Shown here: positions 35,837-47,139 of the stretch, one piece after another | Layout of the letters: every line of letters begins with the position of its first letter | Numbering within the stretch: position 1 is the first letter of the stretch | Assembly: GCA_963082975.1 (NCBI GenBank) | Contig: OY720346.1 | Coordinates: 21,198,720-21,262,719 of the forward strand | Source: Labia minor | Taxonomy: Eukaryota; Arthropoda; Insecta; Dermaptera; Spongiphoridae | DNA length: 64,000 bases | Direction of reading: 5' to 3' | The notes under the pieces: generated by a model | The model's database searches: none | Told to the model about the DNA's origin: nothing | The model's input: only the letters and a program-made list of their open reading frames with translations | Made by a program: the position numbers and the translations under genes

Positions 35837-37727
35837 GTATTTAACAATACATAATGGTATAACATTTAAGAATTACGAATTTTTCTATTTCTTATATTCA
35901 AATTTAAATTCAGCATAGAAATTCTATTTAACTGAAATATTTTATAAATTAACTGATCAGATGTTTTTTAGTGTGTAATTATAAAAAAGATAACATGAAA
36001 ATATATATATTAGTTCAATAGCTCTTTCTTGAAATAAAAATAAGAAAAATAAGTAAATATATTGGGAGTTGTCTCGAGATATATACAATAGAATATAGAA
36101 TACAAGTAATATATAATATATATAACGTAACGCCTACGCTGTTTAGCTAATAGAAGCTTCTGAGCTTTAAAATTATTTCCAAATTTATAATTAATTCATT
36201 CTAATAAAATATCTATTGTATATTTTTTAATGCAGATTAAAAATACTTTGAAACTGTTGTTAATCAATGTATTACATATTAATTTTTCGTTATTATAACT
36301 TTTAATGAAATAATAATATTTAGATATATTTCAAAGACACATAATAAAATTCTTGTTTAATAAATGAAAGTATTAAAAACTGACCTTTTCTATTATCTAT
36401 AATTAAAAGAGAAATGTTAAAATGGTTTCTATTTAAATTTCAATTGATTTTTGATTTTGATAATCATGTAGAATTCTCAGAAAATAATTGATATTGAAAG
36501 AATAAATATTTATCAGAATTTATCATTTTTTTAGATAAATTAAACAGTAAATTACAAGATAAAAGAAAAAAATAAAATAAAATAGCCCTGCCGTTTGTGC
36601 GTCTCTAGAATAAATGTCACTTCAAATTGAAAATAAAAAAATTATATTTACTTGAATAATAATATCCAAATATATATTAAAAAAATCAACTCATATTGAA
36701 TAGAAAATATTAAAAAATAGAATAATAATAATAAATAGAAATATATAGGGTACGATATATAATATATCCTATTATATTAAATGACATGAGAAAAATGAAA
36801 TAGAAAAGAGATTAATTAGAAGAAAAGAAGATATATACATTTTCAAATTCTAATAAAATGTGTAAATAATTTTAAATTAAATTTTGAGTAATGTGCAGAT
36901 ATATCAAGTTAAATATATATATTAATAAATAAAATATTATTCATAATATGAATATGAAATAAAAAACAAATATGATATTTTTCTATTAAAATAATTATTA
37001 AAAAAAATCAGTAAATCATTTGAAACTTTATTACAATGATGGTAGAGGTGATGTTAATTGATCGCTTTATATTGGTGAATTATGATAATTTCAATAGAAA
37101 ATACACTTACGCTTTTGATATAGTAGAGAGAGAAAGAGCGCCATCGCCGCCCGCCTGGTTTGAGTTGGCATACGCACACGCACAACGAAATCGACTGACT
37201 GACTGAGTGAGCGTTCGTTCACTCGACTAGGAGCCCCTGGCATTTAGGCAACCGGCAATACAAGCCACCCAATTTAAACTTGAAATATTTAAATAGTATA
37301 CTCTATTATTAATTATTAATCGTATTAATTCTACATCTAATATTTCCATAAAAATTTTTAATAAGCATGCATAAATTTATATATTTGAATATTCTAATAT
37401 AAGAAACGAATGGTTATCAATTTTAATGGAATTTAGAAAAAAATAAACAAATAAAAATTTTAAAAGAAACTATTGGAAAATAAAATATGATTTATAGTAT
37501 AATATCAAGATAATATCAAGATGATAGATATATCATATATATTAGATTTTTTTGGAATATTGTTTTGATATTTTCATAAATGTGTGTGTGTGTGTGGGTT
37601 TAAATAGAATTAATAAAAATAGAAAAGTAAAGAGCTATCAAAAGATGATTCAATACGAGATAAAAAAAGAAAATTTAAACAAAATTTATACAAAATTGAT
37701 TAAGGTACCTTAAGTCTATACCAGTCT
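35837..37727 (+). other. Foreign segment inside composite Helitron H2
   Basis: This segment has no counterpart in H3 or H1. It is mostly AT-rich but contains a sharply GC-richer block at about 37128-37268 (GCGCCATCGCCGCCCGCC and a (GACT)n run). No ORF is present. It is probably genomic DNA carried between two Helitron ends, though an independent insertion cannot be excluded. Confidence 0.55.
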
Positions 37728-38103
37728 ATGCTCAGAATTTAAAAATTTTTGCATATTGCAATTATGTTATTTTTATTTTATAAATTGTCTCAAGTCTCTA
37801 ACTTTGTATATTCTCAAATTTCATTATAATTAAAAATATTCAATAATAATCTAGCAATGAAAATAAAATATCAAAATGTAATGTTCAAGAAATATTATAC
37901 TCTATTTCACTATTATAACATATGCAATACTTACGAACCATAGGCGGAGGAAATCGATCAACATTAGATCAGATATTTTCATTATGACAGATATTAGAAA
38001 AAAACCCCGCGAATTCAATATTTCTGTTCACTAATTATTTGTAGAATTTAGTAAAACATACGCATGACTCAATACATCCGGATAAACTTTTTCAAATTTT
38101 GAT

Positions 38104-38900
38104 CTTCAAATTTGTCTTGAAGGTAGTAAAAAAGAGTAAGATGCGGAAATCAATTTTAAAATATTAGGTTACCCAGACGACTTAAATATAATAGGAGATT
38201 CGGGAATTGCAATTACAGATAGCGAGGAAAAATTAATGGAGGTTTGAAATTAATAGTGATAAGAAAAAATATTTAGTAATAAAGAGGAAGAGTATTAACA
38301 TATAAAATCTTAATATATAAAATGTAGAATTTGAATATGTAGAAAAATTGAATGTAATCACGAAGGATAATAATATTTGAGAAGAATTTAAATCGATGTT
38401 GCAATCGGGAAACACCTGTTATCATGCAGTAAAGAGGCTTATCTCATCAAAATTATTATCAAAGGGGATCAAAATTAAAATATATAAAACAATTATTTTG
38501 CCTTTTGTATTATATGGGAGGGAGGCATGGTCTATGACCCTGGGAGAGTAGATTCAGAGTATTTGAGAATAGGATTCTTCCCCGCATTTATTGGCCAAAG
38601 AAAGATGAGGTCACCGGGGAATGGCGGAGACTGCATAACGAGAATTGCATGACCTCTCTGCATCTTCAGAAATAGTTAGGATTATAAAAGGGAAAAAGCT
38701 ACGATAGGCAGGGCACGTGGCTAGAATGGGAGAGGAAAACGATATTGGTGGGGAGATCGAATGGAAAACGTCCGCTTGGAAAACCAAGGACGCGTAGGAA
38801 GGGACGTAAGAGAGATGGGACTAGGGCTCAGGATAGAGACACTTAGAGAAATGTGGTTGTTGCGGCCAAGAACTTTCGAGTACCGTTGAGCCACATAGAT
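38104..38900 (+). pseudogene. Reverse transcriptase relic carried in Helitron H2
   Basis: In broken frames it reads GYPDDLNIIGDSGIAITDSE (about 38165), then the IYKTIILPFVLYG region (about 38480), WPKKDEVTGEWRRLHNE, RQGTWLEWERKT-like frames, GKRPLGKPRTR and AAKNFRVP near 38880. It aligns with the relic in H3 over the same limits and shares its altered YPDD. Multiple stops and frameshifts make it non-functional. Confidence 0.75.
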
Positions 38901-39133
38901 AGATGGATATAACATATACAATAATAATATATATAATTAATTTACTGATTAAATTAAAATATATTTTAAATAAAAACACAAAAAGAAATTAATGTTTCAT
39001 GTAATATACTGATTGAAACAAAGGATGAAAACCTTTTACTACTTTCAACCAAATACTATGTACCACTCGGGGGTACAGGGGGCGGAGCCCCCGTCTAGGT
39101 GTGAAGAGCGCCGAAGGCTCTCTGAGCAGCTAG

Positions 39134-39283
39134 TTATAAATATATTTAATAGACTTAAACCATTTTACTTTATAATTTAAATTAATTAGTTTGTTTATTT
39201 TTATTGTTGTTAAAACATAATAATAATAACCTAATTACCTATTTATATACGGGAAAGTCTAGGGGAGGACACTCCCGATTTTT
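39134..39283 (+). mobile_element. Helentron-like family B copy B2, 3' part
   Basis: It continues the element interrupted at 34082, matching B1 8334-8480. It ends with ACGGGAAAGTCTAGG and the hairpin GGGAG-GACA-CTCCC. Confidence 0.85.
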
Positions 39284-39715
39284 TTTTTATTAAATTTGGA
39301 TACAATTTACACCATTTAATTTTATATAGAAAGAATATTCAAATATTATAATAATAATTTTAAAAAATATAATTTAAGAAAAATATGATCAAAATATTTT
39401 ATAAAATTAATTAAAATGAGAATTTATACAATAAATTATTTAATTGAAATAATATTTGACTATTAGAAATTAAAATAAAAATATAAATATTATAATTGTT
39501 CTTTATATGGATTATTAATTTTATATTCATATAAATTTTTAAAAAATAATTTTTGCTCATATGAAATAGATATTGATATAATATATAGCCTTTGTTCAAA
39601 TATTGGTATATAAGAATATTGTGATCTAAGTTCATGGTAATCGGTTAGGTAATTGTGGGTCTATAACATGTTTTATATTTTTACAGACATGAAAATTTTT
39701 AAAGTCACTGTCCAG
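39284..39715 (-). mobile_element. Helitron fragment H7 (5' half)
   Basis: On the minus strand it matches the 5' half of the Helitron family (AAAGTGACTTTAGAATTT-like and GGTTAACCGATT-like segments of H2/H3), diverged and without termini. It ends where the GC-richer segment begins. Confidence 0.55.
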
Positions 39716-40830
39716 TCGTGTATTCTGACGCCATCTTCCGGTTCGTGGGCGTGCCACCGTTTCCCCTTGTTTGATTGCCGAGCGGTTGTTTGCGGAGCAA
39801 GTCAGATACCACTCACCACACCACATCAACACTACGTCTCCTAGTAAACCCTTGTTTCTAGGAACTCCACCGCTTCCAATTATGTTTCCAACTCTCTCGT
39901 ACACCTACACACAACCGTTATCTCTCTCTCGGTGGAACCCGCGAAACGAATTAAATTTACCACTACTCACATCCAAATCCTACAAAAAGTGTCGGAGCTT
40001 GAACTAACATATAATCCGTGCTCTGGAGTTCATAATGTTATCCCACCAGTGCCTAGTTTATCCAATGTCCATAAACTAACTAATTCTGATCCTCCTCCTC
40101 GAGCTGAGTTAATCCTTCCTACTTTTTCAGGCAATTTTCGTTCTTACTAGCATCAAATTCAGAAAACATTGTGCAAGATCAACCACCTCAATTAGAAACT
40201 ATCCCTCTTACAACAGAACCGCCTGTACCGCCTCTAATTCAACCACAGCCGCTGATTCACAATAAAGAATATCCACAACCTGGTTCATTCTATACAATTA
40301 GCTCCCCATAAGTCAAATCGTCCTACACATCGCGATAACAAAATTCATCTTCCTCCATGTCATAAATATTTTGACGAGACCGAGATTGTCTCGACCCCAC
40401 ATCACGGACCTCTTCAGCTCCTATGCCCCCGAGTCGTCCAGCAAGCAAGTGCTGCGCAAGTAGCTACCCAAGACTATAAATCAGAAAAGGAATTCACTGT
40501 CGCTGAATCAAGAGAAGCGGCCAGAAGAATGGCAATGAAATCAGGAATTAATCCGAAACTCCCCCTTCTCAACATATTGTATCCCAACAACCTTCTCCAC
40601 AACAACCTCAAAACCTCCCCAACAAGAATTTGTACCCTTAAATTTTCATCAGGTTGATGATGTAAATGGGTCAACTGCTCCGATTTTACAACCCGTATAT
40701 AAAACTGGGATAGCTTTCGAAGCAGCTACTCAACAACAACCTGCTCCAATAGGATCAATGCCAACTTCGAAACCGATTTCTCAATATTTCTATATTTTTG
40801 TTCTGTTTGATTCTTCTAGCTTTTTTCGAT
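39716..40830 (+). pseudogene. Frame-broken former coding segment, Pro/Gln-rich
   Basis: This stretch is clearly less AT-rich and reads as protein in shifting frames. 39932-40150 gives VEPAKRIKFTTTHIQILQKV...PPPRAELILPTFSGNFRSY, then a stop. The next parts, in other frames, give SNSENIVQDQPPQLETIPL... and, from about 40311, HKSNRPTHRDNKIHLPPCHK...EFTVAESREAARRMAMKSG, then QQEFVPLNFHQVDDVNGSTA...ISQYF near 40640-40790. No initiating ATG supports an intact gene. The LPTFSGNF block resembles the start of the Gag region (DUF1759-like) of BEL/Pao elements, which would make this a BEL/Pao remnant. A processed pseudogene of a host gene is the alternative. Confidence 0.45.
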
Positions 40831-42060
40831 ATTTATAAAATATATAGTACATATATGTGCGGATTATAAAAATAATTACATTTTTTTCATCCATTCATTT
40901 ATCAATTGAATTTTTCATTAAATAGCATTTTATATTAAATTCAAGAGGCAAACAGAAAATATTAATAAAAATTTTATTTGTTGTGTGTTATATTATTGGT
41001 TAATTTTTAATGAAAGGAATTTATAATTCATTATCCTGATAAAATACAAAAAACATGGATAAAAAATAAATGTCAATAGATTATTATCAATATTTATTTT
41101 AAAATTAATATTAATTATTAAAAAAACATATAATAATTTAGCTTTAAGTAATATATTTTCAAAATATTTAATTTAAAAAAATTGTTTTCACTTAATTTTT
41201 TGATACTTTAATTCTCTTTACTTCTAAACGGTCTATATATCTTTTATATTTTGTTGTCCTTTCAATTGACCCAATATTAAAGCTCCAGATTGAATTTGAT
41301 TAGAGTAGTTGACGACGTCATATTGATACTCATCTTAACTTTTCGAGAGAGAGAATTTCCATCACTACTCCATTCGATATTCTTTTATATTCATCTTAAA
41401 TTCTAACTTAAAGCAATTTAATTTTGGTTAGTAATTTTGTTCACTTCGTTCCTATTACGATCGAAAATTAATCTTTTATTAAAATGTATTTTAATTTATG
41501 TTTTTGATTCTCTAAAATACTCTATTACTCTATTTAATATCAGTTGGCATTAACAATAGCATTTTTCTCATCGTTTCATGGTTTACCAACACAATTAAAA
41601 TTAGTAAATATTTACATTTTTTAATAACTCATTTAATCGAAAATCGTAGTTAATAATTTTGTTTTAGATATCGAGAAATCCTTTTAGTTAGAAAATCAAT
41701 TGAAAAGTGATAAAAAAATAAGGGTGGGCAGAATAGTTTTAAAAGACCGTAAAATGAAGTTGCGTGAGTTGATCTTGGATATATCAAAAGGTATTGTTTT
41801 TACAATTTTACATGAAAATTTGATCATGTGTAAGTAACTTTCGAAGTGAGTGCTGGGTTTAATCACACCTGATCAGAAAGAATAACGCATCAATAATCAA
41901 ACATGGAACTACCACTACAAACCTGAATCAAAAAAAAATTCAAATCAAGAAGTGATTGCCGAAACTGAAGCTTAATTTGATATCAAAGACAAATTATTTT
42001 ACATAAAGGATATTTAAAAGGTAGAGGTGCATTGGAATAAAGTGAAATTTCTAAAAGAAA
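40831..42060. other. AT-rich non-coding DNA
   Basis: No gene or recognised repeat. Confidence 0.6.
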
Positions 42061-42704
42061 TAAGTTGACCTGTGGCCAGGTCCGAACCGACCGACGGTTT
42101 GAAGTAAATTAATTTCTAGCTACAGAAACAATTTCAAATAATTTTAATATATCTATTAATGTAATAAAAAACAGATATGAATACATAAATAATAAATATA
42201 AACATTTTTAATTTTATTTTATTTATAATATATATGTAAGACCAGGCTGTGACGTCATGAATGGCTGGATGACGTCATATAATTTTAAATCAAGAAAAAA
42301 CTAATAAATATGATTTTCCCGAGGATAAAACCAATACAAAGTGTATGATTCGTGGTGATATATAAAAAAATCTCCTCATGTGAAATTTGGTGTGAAAATA
42401 ACCCTTCCCTTCCTATCGTCGATCGCTAATACTACCACTTCCGGTTTCCGGATTTGCACCAAAAGTTGATCAATTCATCCCACTGATGCCTTAAGTAAAT
42501 ATACCAAATTTCATCAAAATCCGTTGAGCCGTTCAGGCTGTACACATCTATACGGACGGACGGACGGACAGACGGACGTTCAGACATCATGCTAAAAATA
42601 CTTTTTTCTGTTTAGAAAATGCATGATTCGTGGAGATATGTAAAAATCTCCACATGTGAAATTTGGTGTGAAAACAATACCTCCCTTACTATCGTCGGTC
42701 GGTA
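42061..42704 (-). mobile_element. Helentron-like family A copy A3
   Basis: A full-length copy with both ends: on the plus strand it runs TAAGTTGACCTGTGGCCAGG... to ...CGTCGGTCGGTA. The microsatellite is (GGAC)n with one GACG variant (42551-42590). Confidence 0.8.
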
Positions 42705-43808
42705 AAAATGTTTTCCTAATTAGTCCAAAGACTTATTGATTATCGTCGTATATTTTATTTAAATTTGATTATTTATATAATTTTAAAATATTATTTGAAC
42801 CTTTTTTTTTTATTAGATAGTGATGAAATGTAAATATAGCCTAGTAGTTTGTAAAAATTCTTTATTGTAACTTGATAGTAATCAGTTTAGCTAATTATTA
42901 CAATTTCCCGGACATAATAGTTAGAGGGATAGACAAAAAAATTCTAAATGTTAAATTATTAAAATATATATATATATATATTATAGATATATAAAACATT
43001 TGCTCAAAATGAGAAATTAGTAATCATTATATGCTACACTTTTATGTTCAATATTTATTTTATAAAATGTCTTTTAGATGAGGTGATTTAGTTACTTCTT
43101 CGCTCCTCCTGCTTAGAAAGAGTATTAAATTTTATCTCTTCGGGTGGGAACTTAATCCCTTTTCTAGTGTAAGCTAACCCTGGTATCAAATGCATCCTCT
43201 AGTAATGAAAAAAAAAGAAATGAAAAAAAAAAACGTTGTTTCTGGACTGTCACCACAACCTGGTGATTATTTTTAATTAAAGCTCCCGCGGCGTGGTGGG
43301 TGTTTGGTGACAAAAGACCCGCTACCTGGGATATAATTAGAAATCGCTTAATTAGAAAGCAGGGCAGAAAGCGGACGAGAAGGATTCAAGGAAGATTGGG
43401 GATGGACGAGAAAAAGATGAGGAGGAGGGTAGAAGCGGATTTCTTTCCATCCATTCAAAACAGGAAAGGTTATCTCATACAAAGGAAATGAGAAGAAAAA
43501 AAATGATTACATACCAGATTTATTTATTTATTATTTAATTAAAAATCTCTAGTGGATTTTATTCAACAGAGTAAATCTTTGAGATTGAGAAAAATTCAGA
43601 ATTAGATCATATTCTCATTATATTAAAATAAATTAATTATACAGTACAATCACATGAATGTATTATTATCAATTAATATATATATATATTTAATATACCA
43701 ATGAATCTCGAATAAATATTAACGAGAATATAACGAATAATAATAATTGATGAAAATAAAATATTTATTTTATTATTTAAAAGAAAAATATCAAAAATAA
43801 AATTAATT
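42705..43808. other. AT-rich non-coding DNA with one GC-richer block
   Basis: The block at about 43275-43495 has an open frame of 63 codons starting at GTG, rich in Arg/Lys, with no domain. It is not accepted as a gene. The rest is AT-rich. Confidence 0.55.
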
Positions 43809-44442
43809 AGCTGGAGTGTCTCCACTCGACTATCTCGCAATTTGAATTGGATTAAATAACATAATATATTATATTTAAATTAAATTTAATTAATTATAAA
43901 TTATAAATAATAAATAATAAATATTAAACCAGCGCATGTTTGGCTTTTTGTTGATGGCACCACGTCACGTGTTGACGCGTGAGATTTTCAGTGTTAAAAA
44001 ATTAATTCTGGTAATTTCAGCGAATCAATCAAGCTGAAATTCTATATATAGCAGTTTTATATAATTATTAATCATGTGAAAAATTATCAAACATATATCT
44101 TTATTTTTACGGTCACTTTAGAGGAAAAAAAATCAAAACGTTGTAGGTAATGACCCTCTTCCGGTTGAGCTACATTTCTCAAAAGTTGATAGAAAACTAT
44201 GAATTTTGAATAATGTCCATGTACCAAATTTCATCATTCTAGCTCAAACCGTTTTTGCGTAATCTTGCCTACATACATACACACATACACACATACACAC
44301 ATACACACACACATACACACACACAGACATTTTTCTCAACCTTAGTGAAAATGATTCAGGAACCTTCAAAACGTATAAAAACATCAAAATCTCAACATCG
44401 AAAATTTTCATGATCGCAATACTATCTCTGGCGAGATAGTAA
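43809..44442 (-). mobile_element. Helentron-like family C copy C3
   Basis: Nearly identical to C1 from AGCTGGAGTGTCTCC to GGCGAGATAGTA. It differs mainly in the length and type of the CA/CATA microsatellite (about 44273-44325). Confidence 0.8.
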
Positions 44443-45204
44443 AAATATAACCCAGTGATACATTAACGAGCTAAGAAATTTGATGGGAAAGTATTAAACT
44501 TTATTAAATTCACTAAAATAAAATTTTAAGATAATAGTGTAAATAAAATAAATTTAAAAGATTCGTTTTAATATACTAATAATTATAAACCTTTTTTAAT
44601 TTAAGATTAGAAACAAAATTAAAAATTCTAAATTATTTTAATCGTTATAAAATTCCATGAAATAGTTGGTCACAACCACACACCCCCCCCCCACCAAGTG
44701 CATTCGTTGTTCCTTCACTAATTCATTTATTCTGTCAATAAATTCTCTTTTATCATAAATAAATATTTTTAAATAAATATATTAGGAGTATATATTAGGA
44801 CTTTTTAAATCATTGTAATCAATGGTCTACTAGGATTTATTTTGACACCACCCACTTTTAAAGGCTTATTGAAATAATCTGTGTAGTCAGTATATAATGG
44901 GTGATATAAAACCTAAATATACCAGGAATTGACCACAGGTGTCTTTCAAATTCCCCATTATGATAATTATTTCTATAATAATAAAAATAATTATTGTTTA
45001 TTATTACCTTAATATATATATATATAAAATAACAATAATATATATTCATAACACTCGCGAGAAAAAAACTTTCATTTTTGTAACTTTTTTTTTACCATTT
45101 TTCTTCTTTTTAAGCGGTTCAATTATTTATTCATTTATTTCGTTTATTTTTGCGACACTTTTAAAACAACTTTGATTTATAAAAAAGCCCGATAAGATGC
45201 TAGA
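44443..45204. other. AT-rich non-coding DNA
   Basis: A (C)n run lies at about 44683-44692. The 78-codon hydrophobic frame at 44939-45175 crosses TA repeats and is not supported. Confidence 0.55.
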
Positions 45205-45501
45205 ATGATGGATGATATCGTAAAATGGCGTAGTAACAAAAATATAATTTTGTTTATTAATGTTACTTTCACTTTCATTATTGCAATGGAAGTTTGGTTA
45301 AATTTTTATTTATTTTTTTGTTTATTTTGGTTTTATCAACTTGCTCTATTATTTAGTATATTATTACTTAATATTCTTATATATTCATTTATCTTGTCTT
45401 ATAATTCTTCAAAATGTTCTGATTCAAATAAAAATAAAAATAAAAATTTATCTAACAATAAGAAAAGTAGGTTTTTATTATATTCCTATATAAATAAATA
45501 A
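45205..45501 (+). CDS. Possible 98-aa membrane protein, unrecognised
   Basis: The ATG at 45205 follows an in-frame stop. The product starts MMDDIVKWRSNKN, then has a long hydrophobic region (about residues 14-66) that could form two membrane segments or a hairpin, and a polar Asn/Lys-rich tail (SSKCSDSNKNKNKNLSNNKK). A WR pair just before a hydrophobic hairpin recalls reticulon-type domains, but this is a loose resemblance. In DNA this rich in T and A, hydrophobic frames arise by chance, so the gene is uncertain. The family C element C4 begins 74 bp downstream. No splice or promoter signals were identified with confidence. Confidence 0.25.
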   Translation: MMDDIVKWRSNKNIILFINVTFTFIIAMEVWLNFYLFFCLFWFYQLALLFSILLLNILIYSFILSYNSSKCSDSNKNKNKNLSNNKKSRFLLYSYINK

Positions 45502-45574
45502 ATAGTAATAATCACTTGTTATTTTCAATGTATTATTAAATACTATTAAGTAATTTTTAATTTTAAATTATTAT

Positions 45575-46165
45575 TACTACCTCGTAAGAGATAGTATTGC
45601 GATCACGAATATTTTCGATGTTGAGATTTTGATGTTTTTATACGTTTTGAAGGTTCCTGAATCATTTTCACTAAGGTTGAGAAAAATGTCTGTGTATATA
45701 TATATATATATATATATGTGTGTATGTAACCAAGATTATGCAAAAAGGGTTTGAGCTAGAATGATGAAATTTGGTACATGAGCATTATTCAAAATTCGTA
45801 GTTTTCTATCAACTTTTGAGATAAGTAGCTCAACCGGAAGAGAGTCATTACTTACAACGTTTTGATTTTTTTTCCTCTAAAGTGACCGTAAAAATAAAGA
45901 TATATGTTTGATAATTTTTCATATGATTAATAATTGTATAAAACTGCTATATATAGAATTTCAGCTTGATTGATTCGCTGAAATTACCAGAATTAATTTT
46001 TTAGCACTGCAAATCTCATGCACCGACACGTGACGTAGTGCCATCAACAAAAAGCCATACATGCGCTGGTTTAATAAATATTATCCATTAATTTTAATTT
46101 AAATATAATAAATGTTATTTAATCCAATTCAAATTGCGAGATAGTCGAGTGGAGACACTCCAGCT
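45575..46165 (+). mobile_element. Helentron-like family C copy C4
   Basis: It starts TACTACCTCGTAAGAGATAG and has ATGTCTGTG with a (TA)n tract in place of most of the CA repeat, GAAATTTGGTACATG and ACCGGAAGAGAG. It ends GCGAGATAGTCGAG, TGGAG-ACA-CTCCA, GCT. Confidence 0.8.
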
Positions 46166-47098
46166 TATTTTTTAGATAAAGGCAAAGCAATAAAGATAAA
46201 GCTAAATTGATAATATAAAACATAACTTGATGAATTAAGTTAAGGGGAGAGGAGAGGAGGGTTGTGAAAATGGTAAGTAAGTAGTAGATTGCACACGAGT
46301 CATTTAAACAGAATAATTATTTCTCAGGTACATAAGGTTCAACCGATTAATTAACATCGAAGAAGGAGATTCGTAAATTTAATGTATTTAATGAGAATAT
46401 AACTAATGGCGTTTTCTCTTTAGATAATACCTAAAATCTTTAAGCTTTACAATTTATAATCAAAACTTTGTTAAGTTCAATAAGAAGTGATAAAATAATT
46501 CACTGATGGCTTTTCAAAGAAAATGAAAATTACAAAATTAGGAGAAAAGTTAATTAATTTTACTTAAATATATTTAAAGTTTAATAAAAATTTTAAATGA
46601 TTATTCATTTTAATTTAGATTTTTATCAATGTTTTTAATTACCAAAAGATTAAAATGTTTTTATCGTTTGTCATGTCAATAAATTTAAATTTATCTTTAT
46701 TTATTTCATAATATTATTGATTATTTATTTTATAATTATTCTTTAATAAATATCTATTTATATTTTTATTTTTTTATATAATTTTATTATATTTCATGTT
46801 TTAAAAATTCACTATGGTGGTAAAATATTACTTATCACTCTGAGATCTCTTTAGAAGATTAATATTATTAATTTTTGTTGTAATAAATCAAAAACGAGAT
46901 TCGAAACTTGTAAGGACAATATAATAATGAATGCCTCGGTGAAGTTTTCGTATCAGGTGGCTGTGACACTTTGCAAGGCCCTCCTTCCTTGGCGTCATTG
47001 ATCTCAGCTCACCACAAACGAGGATTTATAACTGAACTACCGTCGCATTTAATAATCTCACTCCTGCCCCTGATCCACTTAAACCCGTTTAAGTTATA

Positions 47099-47139
<41 letters not shown>

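Larger units (their letters stand above)
34083..39133 (+). mobile_element. Composite Helitron H2 (5.05 kb)
   Basis: It begins TCTATATATATAAA then GGTTTTTGTCTGC and ends with the hairpin GAGCGCCGAAGGCTCTC then TGAGCAGCTAG. It interrupts the family B sequence TGTAAA|TTATAAA exactly between A and T with no duplication; B1 preserves the empty site at 8333/8334. Internally, 34083-35836 matches the 5' half of H3 and 37760-39133 matches the 3' half. A 63-bp overlap (35774-35836 and 37760-37822) and about 1.9 kb of unrelated DNA lie between. The second half is preceded by a scrap of Helitron 5' sequence (GCTCAGAATTTAAAAATT, about 37731). This suggests two Helitron copies and the DNA between them moved as one unit. 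No Rep/helicase is encoded. Confidence 0.85.

Noticed and set aside
35774..37822. The 63-bp direct repeats in H2, read first as an unusually long target-site duplication of an insertion.
   Set aside because: The repeats differ at several positions and the right one is preceded by Helitron 5' sequence. Two older Helitron copies fused in one composite explain this better, though it is not proven.
44939..45175. A 78-codon hydrophobic frame just upstream of the 98-aa candidate, considered as a first exon.
   Set aside because: It crosses TA microsatellite sequence, and no clear splice sites connect it to the next frame.
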